This document shows, piece after piece, positions 44,038 to 56,165 of a stretch of DNA of 64,000 bases; position 1 is the stretch's first letter; each line of letters opens with the position of its first letter. The notes beneath the pieces are model-generated. The model was given only the letters and a program-made list of their open reading frames with translations, searched no databases and was not told where the DNA came from. Made by a program: the position numbers and the translations under genes. Source of the stretch: Begonia masoniana (Eukaryota > Streptophyta > Magnoliopsida > Cucurbitales > Begoniaceae). Where the stretch lies: NCBI GenBank assembly GCA_022432975.1, contig CM039502.1:16873453-16937452 (forward strand). Direction: 5' to 3'.

Positions 44038-46185
44038 GTAGCATACAGTGTTCATTGCTTCAGCTCAGAATCTCTGTGGAACATTTCTCTCGTGTAACAT
44101 TATGCAAGACATCTCTACTATAGTTCGATTCTTTCTCCCAACGACTCTATCTTGCTTAGGAGTTTTAGGTGCAGAGAATTCATGAACTATCCCAAGTTGA
44201 TTATAGAAATATGAGAATTCTGAGTTTTCAAACTCTCTGCCATGGTCACTACAAATGCAAATAATCTTCACGATGACACAATCATTCTCACGCTGGAGCT
44301 GAATACATAAGGATTTGAAGGCTTTGAAAGTGTCAAATTTTTCTCTAAGAAACTCCACCCATGTATATCGTGAGAAATCATCAACAGTTACATAAGCATA
44401 CCGTTTTCCTCCAATACTTTCTAAAGGCATTGGATCCATTAGATCCATGTGGAGCAGCTCAAGCACACGAGTAGTTACTGGTATCTAAGACTTCGGGTAT
44501 GACACCTTAGTTTGCTTCCCAATTTTACATGGTCCACACACTCTGTTTTCATCAAAATTCATCATGGGAATCCCATAGACCGCTCCCTTTGAAATAATCT
44601 TCATCAGCATCCTAACATTGACATGTCCTAACTTTCGATACCATAGGATAGAGTCTTCTATGCTTGAACGAAAACAGGTAGATGAGGAGGAAATGAGATA
44701 GCAATTGTAAGAAGATCTCACTCCTTCTATGATGCACTTGTTGTCTTGATCGGACACCATACACTTTCCACAAGTGAAATGCACATTTAGATTTTGATCA
44801 CACGATTGACTAATATTAATCAGATTTGCCTTTAAACCATTCACCAGAAGAACATTATCCAACTTTGGTAGTCCTGGAACATCTAGCATTCCTCTCCCAA
44901 TGACATGAGCTATGACACCATTGTCAAATATCACTTTTCCCATACCTCCGAATACGATGTTCTTCAAAAACTTCTCCACCAGTCATGTGCCTAGAGAACC
45001 CGCTGTCAAAATACCACGCATCAGTTGTAATGGCCTTTAGAGAAATATGTGTAACATTGCACTTCAAGTTGGACCTCTTCACTCATTTTTGTTAAGGAAG
45101 TCTGCAAGAAGAAAATTCTCTAGCAGTACCTTGTCTTAAATTAGCAAGATACGTAATACATCTAGGGCGAATATGACCACGACGGTTGCAATAGTGACAA
45201 ACAGGAATAAATCTGTTACCTTTACCACTGGGAGCAAAATAAGAATCACGAGGATTTGACTTCTTTTCATTTTTTGCAATACTCATCGTAACTTGTTTCC
45301 CTTTGTAATCGCCACCCTTCATTGACACTATTTCTGATAGCGAGCTTTCTCCTTTCTACCCCAGCCCAGAATGATCACCACTGGGTCTTCCGGTCTTTAG
45401 AATGTCATCCAGCTTAGAAGAACCGAATTTAACAGTTTGACATTTTTCTTCGTTGTGATTTAGCTCGTGGATAGATTTTTTACTTCATCCAGACTAGTTA
45501 TCAGTTTGGCTTCCAACTCTGCAACAGAGTTGTTAATATTAATCTTCTCATCTCTCAAGTCTCCAATCCGAATGCGTAGATGTTGATCCACTCTAACAAG
45601 TTCGTTCCATTTCTCATGAAGAGTCCTGTATTCAATGATGAGATATTCTTCTGTGACTTCATCTTCATCTTCATCTCTACAATCCGACATATTCTCGGTG
45701 ACACCACGTGTAGCACCACCATTATCTGTGTGTTTAGCTTTAGCAATAAGAGCACATGGTTGCTCTAAAAATTTTCTTCAAGCATCTTTAAACTCTCAAA
45801 TCTTGTAGTTAGTATCTGCATTTTTGATAACTTCACAGCCGACGTCCCTTCATAGGTGATCTGAAGGATTTTCCATGTCTTTTTGGCTGACTCATACATG
45901 GAAATGAGTCTCAACTGAATAGGGTCAACGCCATTGAAAATAACATTAAGAGCCTTTGAATTACTATTTGCCAACATATCTTCAGTAACGGACCAACTTT
46001 CTTCAGGTTTGGGGAATATGACACCCTCTTCGTAAGTAACCATAGGAGGGTCTCATCCTGTCAGAATAGATTTCCAAGTCTTTTCATCGATAGCTTTGAT
46101 GAAGGCTCTTATTCTGGCCTTCCAATAAGCATAATTGCTGTGATCCAACAGAGGTGGACACATTGTTGAACCTCATTCTTTTATA
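44038..46185 (-). pseudogene. gag-pol: SIRE-like Ty1/copia gag-pol remnant
   Basis: Read from 46185 down: gag start region (PPLLDHSNYAYWKARI), gag core (WSVTEDMLANSNSKALN...), a coiled-coil-prone linker near 45500-45690, a CCHC knuckle CHYCNRRGHIRPRC near 45190, a protease-to-integrase linker (LPKLDNVLLVNGLKANLINIS), the integrase finger (LWYRKLGHVN...CGPCKIGKQ) and catalytic core up to NVPQRF. Frames change at least four times, and the third catalytic residue of integrase is lost (VVGRKNRT where VVERKNRT is expected). RT and RNase H are absent, cut off at 44038 by Athila-B. SIRE assignment is by motif style. Confidence 0.85.
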
Positions 46186-46250
46186 GAGTTCATCGCACCA
46201 AAATCCAAAATCAAATCCCGCGGATCCCACTTAGGAAACAGAAGCAACCC

Positions 46251-46263
46251 GCTCTGATATCAA
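46251..46263 (-). other. Copia primer binding site
   Basis: Minus strand TTGATATCAGAGC, one change from the initiator tRNA-Met type, next to the LTR end at 46265. Confidence 0.75.
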
Positions 46264-46264
46264 T

Positions 46265-47000
46265 TGAAAGATCAAGGTTAGATACGGGTGTCCTAGTGGG
46301 TTGAAACACTAGGTGAGACACAGGGATAATAAAAACAATAATGAACAATATTAAACTACAGAAAGTAAAGAGACAGGAAGTTGGTAACACAGTTCAGCAA
46401 TTGCCTACGTCTGTAGGGCCACGCTCAAATAAATCAAAACAATTCACAGGTTTACAAAGTTACAAGACAACCAGTCTAACACAAAGCAAGACTCCCTCTT
46501 TTCTTTGTCGCCACCTCTTCCTAACTTCCCAATCAATCTTTTGGCGAGCTCCCCTCAACTTGAGATTGATTTCTCTCGAAATCTAATCATGACAAGATCT
46601 CATTGTCGATGATGACTCCTTCCGAAATCCGTGTATGGCAAGATTCTTTTGCCGATGATGACTCCTCCTGGAATCCGTGTATGGTAAGATCCCTTTGTAC
46701 ACGATCAAAACTCCTCCCGAGTTCTAGGCAGCCTCCTCCCGAGATTTAGCTTTAATGAAGATCACCAGGAATGCACCTTCTACACTGTTAGTAACACCCA
46801 ACGTTGTCTTCAGATGCGATCAGCCAACACACTCAAAAAACAAAGAAGTTCAACCAAACAGAGTGTGTATACAGTCTCTTACAGATCGAATGAATAATTA
46901 CTCACTCACTTCACAAAGGTGTGAGCGAGGAATGAATAACGGCTTGCTGCACAAGTAATTGTGATAAGAAGGAACAACCGCACACAAACTATTAAGGAAG
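46265..47000 (-). mobile_element. Copia 5' LTR, outer end not determined
   Basis: The LTR ends (minus strand) GATCTTTCA at 46265 next to the primer site. The opposite boundary could not be placed; 47000 is arbitrary. A 46-bp tandem repeat lies inside. Confidence 0.5.
46589..46727. repeat. Three degenerate 46-bp tandem units
   Basis: Units start at 46589, 46635 and 46681 (ATGRYAAGATYYYWTTG...GATGATGACTCC...AATCCGTGT). The third is more diverged. Confidence 0.85.
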
Positions 47001-48298
47001 AATGCATAATATAATGCTCATCAAATCTTTCTAATTTTTTATCTTAGATATTTTATCATAAACTGATCGCACAGAAATATGAAACCAAATCTCATAAAAT
47101 CTGGATCTGTGACACTGGCTACATCATAAATGGAAAGTCTGATAAACAAATTAGAAATAAATCTCATAGTTGTTGTGATCTCGTATCTCACCATAATCTA
47201 GCTTAACAGAAACCACAAACTTAAAATCAACATTCCAAAGATAATAGATAATTTCTTGATCTCCAAGAAACAACCTACCAAATATGAGTTCGCTGAATAT
47301 GGAATAAAGTGCAAACTTCCTTAATAGCTAATTGCCAAAAAATCAATGTCAATCAATATTTAGCATTTACAAACTCTACACTCTCTCTGTTCTCTCTAAT
47401 GTTATAGTAGTTGATTGGATGAAAATGATAACAAATCAAAAAATAGTCTCAATCTTTGTCTTCAAAACCTGGTTCCAATGGAAACCACTACCTACATGGG
47501 TGCATAGTGACACTCATTGGATCTGATTAACCTTTCCTCCCTCTCCTCTGGTTTTAGAGAGAAAAATAGATGGAGGGTTTCCATGGTCGAGAGTGTCAAC
47601 CTGAATTTTTTTTAATTTGATGGAGAGGTGAGAGTCGCGCATCGTATTCACTGTTTGGAGAAATAACTGCCCGAGGTTAAACTCACCCAAGCTGACAAGA
47701 TGAGAGTTGGGAGCTATAGTGGAGACATGAAACGCCGACGAGGATGGATCCAATCACTCCGTTTCCTCATTGTCCATCTTTCTCCTTCAAATTTGGGCGT
47801 CTTACAGTAGAAATTATTTAAAATAAGCAACTTCCCCATTAAAGAAACCAATTCCACCTTCGTCTACTGCTCATATGGTTGATTGATAAAATCAAGTGGG
47901 ATCTGCTTTTATTTTAGACAGAAACAAGTCATTTCAACAAATTAGTCGCCCTCTCCCTTGTTCGACAACAGTATATACGGGCTAAGAGGGTCCTCTGCCA
48001 TTTTCTCTGTTTCCCTGTTTCTCTATGATTCTAGTGCTAATACACCATCTACGGAGAAGACATAGAGACGCAAAGTGGAAGCGCGAGTGGGAGCAGGTCT
48101 CTGTTTGTGAGATGAGAGAAAATAGAGAGAAAGTGAGGAGATGAGTGTGTAACAGCACCCGGGGCTCCACTGCCTGGACCTCCTCCACCTAGGGGTGGGG
48201 TAGAACCGGCCTGGGAACAGAGAACCAGACCGGACCACTAGTTTTGATCCAGTTTCGGTCCCAAGTTGGTGGACTACGGTCCAGTCCTCAGTCCAAAT
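47001..48298. other. Unassigned region before Tekay G
   Basis: No domain, RNA gene or LTR end recognised. Part may be the rest of the copia LTR. The 47520-48290 stretch is less AT-rich than its surroundings, has pyrimidine tracts and short unremarkable frames, and ends with a CCTAGGGGTGGGGTAGAACCGG-like segment of a kind often seen at plant transposon ends. Confidence 0.4.
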
Positions 48299-48984
48299 GT
48301 AACACCGGCATTTTAGCCATGTATTTATTCCTTGAACTATTAAATGGGATATATTGGCCATTAATGAAATGCGTATTTCATTGGAGTTTTGTGATACCCC
48401 AAGTGGATGTCTAGGGAAAACGGATCAGAGAAATTGAATAATAATTCAATTGGTAAACCAAACTAAAAATCAACCAAAACAGAACACCTTGGTTAGAAAC
48501 CAATGGGAGGTCAAATTAGGTAAACCAATTAAGGTTGGTGGGAGGAAGCCAATGGTTGAGTGACACCTGGCAACTTGTTGAAGAAGCCATGTTCTTCTTC
48601 TCTTTCCTCCTACGTGAAACCCTCATTTCTCATATGCTTCTTTCCACTGCTCTCTGTTTTCTCTCCTCCAGGCGACTGCAACCTTTCCAAAAGACTTCCT
48701 TTCCTCAGTTTTCTCCAGTTAAGGTAAACATCTGCTAAAGCTAACGAGTTTGGACAAGTTAAAATGAGAGTTTTACTGAAGTTAGGGTTAAGATATTTTG
48801 GAGAAAACTCTCTTTTATTGTATGAAAACACGTCAGTTTGTTTTCTAAAGGTTTCAATGGAGTTTGGAACATGTCCTACCAAGTTGTTAGTTAGCATTTG
48901 CAGCTTTTCTCATTTCCTTTACGTGCATGTTATAGGTTTGTGCATCACCGAGACGTTCAGGACTATCAACTCTATAGCAAACAG

Positions 48985-49505
48985 GTAAGTTCATACCCGT
49001 AGGTTGGCTCTTAAGGCCCTACATCACGGAGACTCTAAGATTTCACTTCTGTCGGGAGGTTTCGGGTAGATAAGTTGAAGTTATATTCCGAGTCGTCTGT
49101 TTTTTCTCCTTAGGTTCTGTTGTGCGATTTCTGTTGTCTGCTGTTTTAAATCTTAAGCACTGTAAATGTCCATGCATACACGATTTTCCCGAAAGTTCAT
49201 GCAAAATATTTTCTGTACACGGTTTGAAGGAAAGAAAGATAAAATCTGACTATAATGTATTGGTTAAGTGCGGGACGGGGTGGCCTACTGTTCTATTCTG
49301 TTCTGTTCTGTTATATTCTGTATATCTGTTTGTGTCTGTCGTGCACTTGCCAGTTCCCCTATAAGTCCCACTTATACCCCTCTGCCAGTGAAACGTAATG
49401 TAATGTTCTGTCACTGTATTCTGAAAATTCATGCATAGCATATGCATCACTGCATTTATATGTTCTTACTGAGTTTTAGACTCATAGGTGAACTCCCTGA
49501 TGTAG
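48985..49505 (+). other. Structured intron-like element in Tekay G LTR leader
   Basis: A 49-nt micro-exon (48936-48984). P1 GGCT-CTTAA-GGCC 49006-49018; CCTACATCA-C-GGAG 49018-49031; P2 TGAGT-TTTAG-ACTCA 49470-49484; CTCC-C-TGATGTAGG 49493-49506. Pair 11 is G-C against A-T in solo LTR 5917-8378. Confidence 0.65.
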
Positions 49506-50019
49506 GTACTGAACCCGTGAATGAGGACTTTGAACCTCAAGATGATGATTTGATGTAGTTGGCAGATCGAGCTCATGGGGTTTGGTTGTGGTAGCTAGAC
49601 ATATTCCTGACCAGAGAGAATTAGGTTTTAAAGTTTTGTGTTATGTTTTAAAAACTTCTGTTATGGTGAATTCTAGAAATGCAAGCCAAGTTCTGTACTG
49701 CTTTTGAGATTCTAAAACGATGTATGGCATGTGTATTGATAAAACCTCTGTATTTGACAGTTGTATTTATATATTCTGAAATATTCTGGAACTGCCTTGA
49801 GTTCTCTCTATTAGTCTGTGCATGGATGGTCTCTCGTTTTAGAGTTATCCATGCAGTTTGATTTCTTAAACTCCTGTCATGTTTTCTGTTATGTCCGAAA
49901 AATCATGTTTTGAATTGTTTTTTTTAGAATTTGAAACTTTTCTGCCATCTGTTTTTATGCTCCCTGTTCGTATGTCTTCCTGTTAAAAGTTTTCAAACTT
50001 TGTCTTTAAAACTACATCT

Positions 50020-50380
50020 TCCGATTACATCCACCGCTGCCTTTAAAGTTCATTTCTGTCTGCAGTTCACATCCACCGGTGAACTCATTTCTGTCTGTAG
50101 TTCACATCTATCGGTGAACTCATTTATGCCTGCATCAACTGCTGCCCTTTTAAAATTACATCCACCGCTGCCCTTTTAAAATCACATCTACCGCTGCCTT
50201 TTTAAATCACATCTACCGCTGCCTTTAAAATTTCATCTTCCTCCTGACGTCAGCTACATCTTCTGCCTAACGTCATCTGCCCCCATCTTCCACCCAGTTC
50301 ACCTCTACCGGTGAACAATAATCTTCTGCCTGTAGTTCACCTCTACCGGTGAACAGTAATCTTCTGCTTGTAATTTACGT
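50020..50380. repeat. CATCYACCGSTGAAC-type island in Tekay G LTR
   Basis: More than ten spaced copies of (A)CATCYACCG(C/G)TG with GAACTCATTT or CCTTTTAAAAT spacers, two ACCTCTACCGGTGAACA units and one TGACGTCAG. Confidence 0.85.
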
Positions 50381-50848
50381 CTTCCGCCCCGGTTTATTTA
50401 CATTCTCCGCCCAGTTTATTTACTTCTTTTGCCCTACATCACCCGACCCCGCCATTCACTGTAGCCTTTCTTCCGGCATGACTTCCAGTTTTGTTTTCCA
50501 TTTTTATTAGGTTTCCCACTGCATGTCTAGTCATCCATTTCTGTATCCCCGTTTGCAATTCTCCTTGTCTCCCTACAGTCGTCCAGAGAAGGTTTACGTC
50601 CAAATCCTTAAGTGTTCCAGTTTCCCTGCTTTCCCTTCTGTCATTCGTTCGGTAGTCTAATTTTAATCGTTTCCCATTTTGCTTTTAACTCCAGAGAACG
50701 CTCTCTCTCTGTGTAAAGTTTTAAGGATTTGTTTTTAAAAAGTTCAGTCTGCTTAGTCTGTTTATTCAAAAAAAAAATAGTCCCCGTTCTGAATGTTCTG
50801 GAGTGATGGCTCCTCGGACCCCAATCGGGTTTGGGGCTGTCACAGTTA

Positions 50849-50859
50849 TGGTATCAGAG
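50849..50859 (+). other. Primer binding site, initiator tRNA-Met, Tekay G
   Basis: TGGTATCAGAG, 4 nt after the LTR. Confidence 0.9.
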
Positions 50860-50934
50860 GAAAATCAAGTTTTAAAAGTGATTCTGTAAACTGTCTGACT
50901 GCACAACCCGCCATGTGAGATCGCTCCACCAACT

Positions 50935-50994
50935 GTAAGTGTTTAAGTTCACGTAAAAGTTTCTGTTTATTAAATTTAGTTATTCTATTTACAG
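50935..50994 (+). other. Short intron-like segment between PBS and gag, Tekay G
   Basis: ACT|GTAAGTG donor and TTTACAG|GATTTTC acceptor, 60 nt. Confidence 0.5.
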
Positions 50995-51007
50995 GATTTT
51001 CTTAGAA

Positions 51008-52023
51008 AAGGTGAGAGGACAACAGGATGAAGCAAGTGAAAGTTCTCGTGCCATTGACAGATTAACTGGGCTGGTGGGTGTACAGTCTCGCATGGTGGAA
51101 CGTATGATGGCTCGAGAAGACAACGGGAATAATAATAATAATCATGGGAATGCTTCACGCGACACCAGTGGAGATAGATCCAGGCGACTCCTGCCGCCTA
51201 CATTTGATGGACTATCTACTGACCCAACTCACGCTGAGGAATGGGTCCGGCAGATAGAGAGAATGTTCAGATGCGCAGAGGTGGAAGAAAATAAGAAGAT
51301 TCTATGTGCCACGTATCAGCTCACCAAGAATGCAGGATTTTGGTGGGACACCATCCAGGCAACAACGGTGGCGTTAAGCTGGGAGGGATTTAAACGAATA
51401 TTCTATGAGAAGTATTTTGACAGAAGTGCGAAGAAGGAAAAGATAATAAAATTCTCTCGGCTATGACAGTATGGATCTGTGGCCGAATATGTTCAGAAGT
51501 TTGAATCCTTATCCCGCTGTGCACCTCATTTGGTAGCCACTGACGAAAACAAGGTGCACCAATTTATTCAGGGCTTGAAGCTGGACCTCTTACGGGGGAT
51601 TTTATACGGGGAATTTGACGAGGCCCCATATACGAAGGTAGTGGCCAACGCTTATCAGTTGGAAGCCGAAGTCTCAGAGGTATAGAGATACGTCAAAGAG
51701 AATCTTACGTGATGCCCCTCTACAGCAACAACAACAAAGGGGTCAGAATTTGCAACCTCAACTGCAATAGAATAGGGGCATCAAGAGGCCCAATGAGACC
51801 ACCACTTATCAAGACAAGGGAAAGAGACCAATGGGGGCTCCTCAACTTTCAGCATGCCCGCGATGCCAGAAAATTCATAGAGGGGAATGTAGACTCATAA
51901 CCGGCCAATGCTTTCGATGTGGCAAAGAAGACCATCACGTCCGAGATTGCCTAATGCCAGACACAAGACCAAATCAGGCCGTACCAAGGGTTTTTACAAT
52001 GATGGAGGATGATGATGATACCG
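51008..52023 (+). pseudogene. gag-pol: Tekay G gag
   Basis: The start codon is lost: Tekay H has ATGGTGAGAGG, here AAAAGGTGAGAGG. The gag core includes a run of Asn, PPTFDGLSTDPTHAEEW, and GFWWDTIQATT. TGA at 51464 replaces an Arg codon (CGA in Tekay H). About 8 nt are lost near 51672, shifting the frame. The CCHC knuckle CFRCGKEDHHVRDC near 51910 is intact. It is interrupted at 52023 by a solo LTR. Confidence 0.88.
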
Positions 52024-53019
52024 TGATGTGCCCCGTAGGCCCATTACACGATCCCAGACCCGAGTTCACAATTTGACTAACACACTTGTCTCTTTTGTAG
52101 ATCATGGTTCGTGTGAAGACTTGGAGGACACCGTGGACGACTTGAAGTGAGAGATTAAAGCTGGAGACGTTGACCAACCGAAGCATCTCCTCATGTGGAA
52201 AGACTAAAGGCCCTTTAATGCTCACATGGGAATTTGTCTTCCCGAGCTTTAATATTTGTTGCTTTTTTGAAATTTCAAACTTATTGGCAAACGTTGGCCT
52301 TCTTGTTTAAACTTTATTAGATGCATGCTAGGATTAGATGCATGTTAGGATTATATGGATGTTAGGATTAGATGAATGATAGGATTAGTTGGTGGCTTGG
52401 TTTGGCCCATTGAAGTTGAAGACATGCCCAAGCCAAAGCCCAAGCCTAAGCCCAAGCCCAAGCCCACCATTAGGTCTATATATTCATGGCATTGGTGTTT
52501 GTAACTTTTTTGGATGATTTTTATGAGCACCCACGGATTTCTCTCATTGAAGAAGAAGAAGCTTGGAGCAAGGAGCTTCCAAGGTAAGCTCGGTTGACAA
52601 CAACCGAGGGGTCGCGCCCCCGAACCATTCTTCTAGCTTGGTAGCTAGTTGGAGTGGAATTTGCCACCTCCTTCTCCACTCTTTTGAGGGCGGAAAACAG
52701 CAAGGAGTGGCCTTAACCGGTTCCTTGAATCGAGTTTTCTTCCTTGGAAGAAACTCTTGCCGGAAGCTCCATTGAAGCACTCACCGGTCGATTCTCGGAA
52801 AATATTCATAACTAACTCAAATCAATGGATCTGGACCACAAACTTCACCAGCACACATCTCACTCACTTCACAACACTCACCTAAAATTTCATTTCATTC
52901 CGAGCTTGTTTAGTATTTCTTTGACATTTATATTCTCGGATTTCTCGGTTTTTCCAGCACTAGGGAACTAACGGTCTTATCGAGTTCTAGAGTCGTGTTT
53001 TGCAGGTCGGAGCTCAACA
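52024..53019 (+). mobile_element. Copia-like solo LTR, 996 bp, TSD TACCG
   Basis: It starts TGATGTGCCCCGTA and ends CGGAGCTCAACA, with TACCG at 52019-52023 and 53020-53024. It is the same family as 1373-2379. Excising the LTR and one TSD (1,001 nt) restores the Tekay G frame. Internal features include a TATATATTC box near 52477 and a short (AAGCCC)n-like stretch near 52440. Confidence 0.92.
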
Positions 53020-54748
53020 TACCGCCCAGCACACAGCAATTACAGGTACAATTTTAATATGTGATGCACCTGCTTATACCTTGTGGGACACATGGGCCAC
53101 ACATTCGTTTGTGGCAATGGACTTCGTAGTTAGACAGAAGTTTTGTTTTACACCGTCAGATCAGCCCTACAGCATTATGCTACCGTCCGGAGAGTTTATG
53201 CACTCCGAGCAGGTTGTACGGGGTGATATTGTGTCAGTGGGAGACCAGAAATTGTATGCCAATCTTATCGTCATCGGTATGAAAGGATACGATGTGATTC
53301 TGGGGATGGACTGGCTGTTTAGACACCACGCCACCATCAACTACAGGTCCGGGTTCGTGTCTTTTAAGCGCCCGAACGAGGTAGAGTTCTCCTATCAGGC
53401 AATACCAAAGAAGCACAATATGCCTGTTATATCCTCCTTGAAAGCTCAACAGCTGACGAGGTCAGGATGTGTCGGATTTCTTGCCCACGTAGTAGATGTT
53501 CAAAGGCAAGGTGAGGTGGAACTTCAAAATATTCTGGTAGTTCGAGACTTCTCAGAAGTTTTCTTAGATGACTTACCGGGATTGCCACCTGATCGTGAAA
53601 TTGAGTTTGAAATTGACGTATATCCTGGTGCTGAACCGGTATCGAAGAATCCGTACCGTATGTCACCAATAGAGCTAAGGGAGTTGAAGGCACAGCTAAA
53701 GGAGTTGGTGGACAAGGGTTTTGTGCGCCCTAGTTTCTCTCCGTGGGGTGCTCCCGTCTTGTTTGTTAAGAAGAAGGATGGGTCCCTACATATGTGCATC
53801 GATTACTGTGAGCTGAACAAATTGACCATCAAGAATAAGTACCCGTTGCCGAGGATCGACGATTTATTTGACCAGTTACAAGGGGCTCGGGTATTCTCAA
53901 AGATTGATTTGCGCTTCGGGTATTACCAGTTGAAGGTCAGAGCTGACGATATTCCAAAGACCGCCTTCAGGACCCGATTCGGACACTACGAGTTCTTGGT
54001 GATATCTTTTGGATTGACTAATGCCCCGGCGGCATTTATGGACTTGATGAACATGATATTCCAATATTTCTTGGATAAATTTGTAATTGTCTTCATCGAG
54101 GACATCCTGGTTTACTCCAGAAGTAAGGCCGAACACGAGGAGCACTTGGTAATTGTGCTATCGACTCTGAAACAACACCAATTGTACGCCAAGTTGTTGA
54201 AGTGTGAATTATGGTTGAGCAGGATTAACTTCCTAGGCCATGTGGTGTCGGCAGAAAGAGTGTCTGTGGATCCAGCCAAGATTCTGGCAGTTAAAGAATG
54301 GCCGAGACCGAGAAATGCCAGTGAGGTACGGAGTTTTATCGGGTTAGCTGGTTATTATAGAAAGTTCATCAAGGGATTTTCTGTAATAGCAAAGCCTATG
54401 ACCAGCTTAACGAGGAAAGACATCAAGTTCAAGTGATCTGAAGCTTGTGAGGTGAGTTTTTAGACACTTAAGCAGAAATTAACCACTGCTCCTCTTTTAG
54501 TATTGCTAGTTGAAGACGGCAAATTCAGCGTATACTGTGATGCGTCCAAGATTGGCTTGGGATGTGTATTAATGCAAGAAGGGAAAGTGGTAGCATACGC
54601 ATCCAGACAATTGAAGAACCATGAACAAAACTACCCTACACATGACCTTGAGCTAGCGGCAGTTATATTTGCGCTGAAAGTATGGAGACACCACTTGTAC
54701 GGACAATCATGTGAGGTGTTTTCTGATCACAAAAGCGTGAAGTACATA
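53020..54748 (+). pseudogene. gag-pol: Tekay G protease, RT and partial RNase H
   Basis: Protease [10 protein letters not shown] has Trp in place of the catalytic Gly. RT is full length, but the catalytic motif reads FIEDILVYS: the first Asp of FIDD is Glu, likely inactivating. TGA at 54434 (TGG in Tekay H) and a TAG near 54461 follow. RNase H starts YCDAS near 54536 and is cut after HKSVKYI by Tekay H. Confidence 0.92.
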
Positions 54749-55194
54749 TGTGATAGCCCCCGACCCGATCGGGGTCCGAGGAGCCATCACTCCGGGACAT
54801 TCAAAACGGGGACTATTTTTTTTTTATAAACAGAAACTTTACATAGAGAGGAAACCTTCTCTAGAATTAAAAGCGAAGCGAGAAACGGTTAAAAAATCAG
54901 ACTACAGAATGAGTGACAGAAAGGAAAGCAGGGAAACTGGAACACTTAAGGATTTGGACGTAAACCTTCTCTAGACGAGTGCAAGGAGACAGTGAGAATT
55001 GCGAACGGGGATACAGAGATGGACAACTTAACATGCAGTGGGAAACCTAATAGAATGGAAAAACGAAACTGGAAGTCATGCCGGAAGAAAGGCTACAGTG
55101 AATGTCGGGGCCGGGTGATATAGGGCAAAAGAATTAAATAAGCTGGGAAGAGAATGTAAATAAACTGGGGAAGAAGACGTAAATTACAATAAGA

Positions 55195-55600
55195 AGTGGA
55201 CTGTTCACCGGCAGATTTGAACTACAGGCAGAAGGTTACTATTCACCGGTAAAGGTGAACTGGGCGGAAGATAAAACAGGGCGGAAATGAACTGTTCACC
55301 GGTGGAAGTGAACTACAGACTAAAATGGACTATTCACCGGTGGAAGTGAACTATGGACTGGAATGAACTGTTCACCGGTGGATATGAACTTAAAGACAGC
55401 GGTGGATGTGCTTTAAAAGGGCAACGGTGGATGTGATTTTTAAAGGGCAGCGAGTAGCGGGCAGCGGTGGACGTAAATAAACTAGGCGGGCGATATAGAC
55501 TGGCGGAAGATGTAAAACAGATGACGTCATCGGGCGATGTAACACAGATGACGTCATCGGTGGATGAAATTTTACAGAGCAGCAGTGGATGTGAATAGGT
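55195..55600. repeat. TTCACCGGTGGAAGTGAAC island in Tekay H 3' LTR
   Basis: About ten spaced copies of (TG)TTCACCGGTGGAWGTGAACT and AGCGGTGGATGTG, plus two GATGACGTCATCGG units. The 5' LTR has the same island at 62240-62610. Confidence 0.88.
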
Positions 55601-56165
55601 AGAAGTAGAGTTTAAAGGCAAAAACAGAAAACGTGAACACAGAAAATATGAAAGCTTCAAACTCCAGAAACCGATTCAAAACATAATTTTAGACATATCA
55701 GAAGACACAATCGAGGTTTAAGAAACCCGACTGCATGGATGGCTCTAAAATCGGAGACAATCCGTGTATACCCTAAAAGAGGAAATATTCCAAACAGTTC
55801 CAGAATACCTCAAAGCATAAATTCAACTGTCAAATACAGAGGTTTTAAATACATCGACAGATTCAATACAACGTTTTAAATACATCGACAGACTCAATAC
55901 AACGTTTAAAATCACAGAAGCTATACAGAACTTGACATATGTTTCCAAAAATTCACCAAAACCTAAGTTTTAAAACATAAACACAAACTCTATACATCGG
56001 TTTGAGAATTTCAAAAGCTATACAAAACTCGACATAAACTTACAGAAACACACTCTCAAAGGGATAATCCTTGCCTGACTGCAGCAACCACCCCGTGAGC
56101 TCATCCCGCTAACTACATCAACTCCTTATCCTGAGGCACAATGTCCTCATCTAGAGAATCCATAC

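Larger units (their letters stand above)
48299..50844 (+). mobile_element. Tekay G 5' LTR, 2,546 bp
   Basis: It starts TGTAACACCGGCATTTTAGC and ends GGGGCTGTCACA before the primer site. A first donor-like AAG|GTAAAC lies at 48724. Confidence 0.93.
48299..54748 (+). mobile_element. Tekay G, 5' part of element, interrupted twice
   Basis: 5' LTR, primer site, gag-pol up to RNase H. It is split by a copia-like solo LTR (52024-53019) and cut at 54748 by Tekay H in the opposite orientation. The 3' part must lie beyond Tekay H, outside the window. Left flank is CCAAA. Confidence 0.9.
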
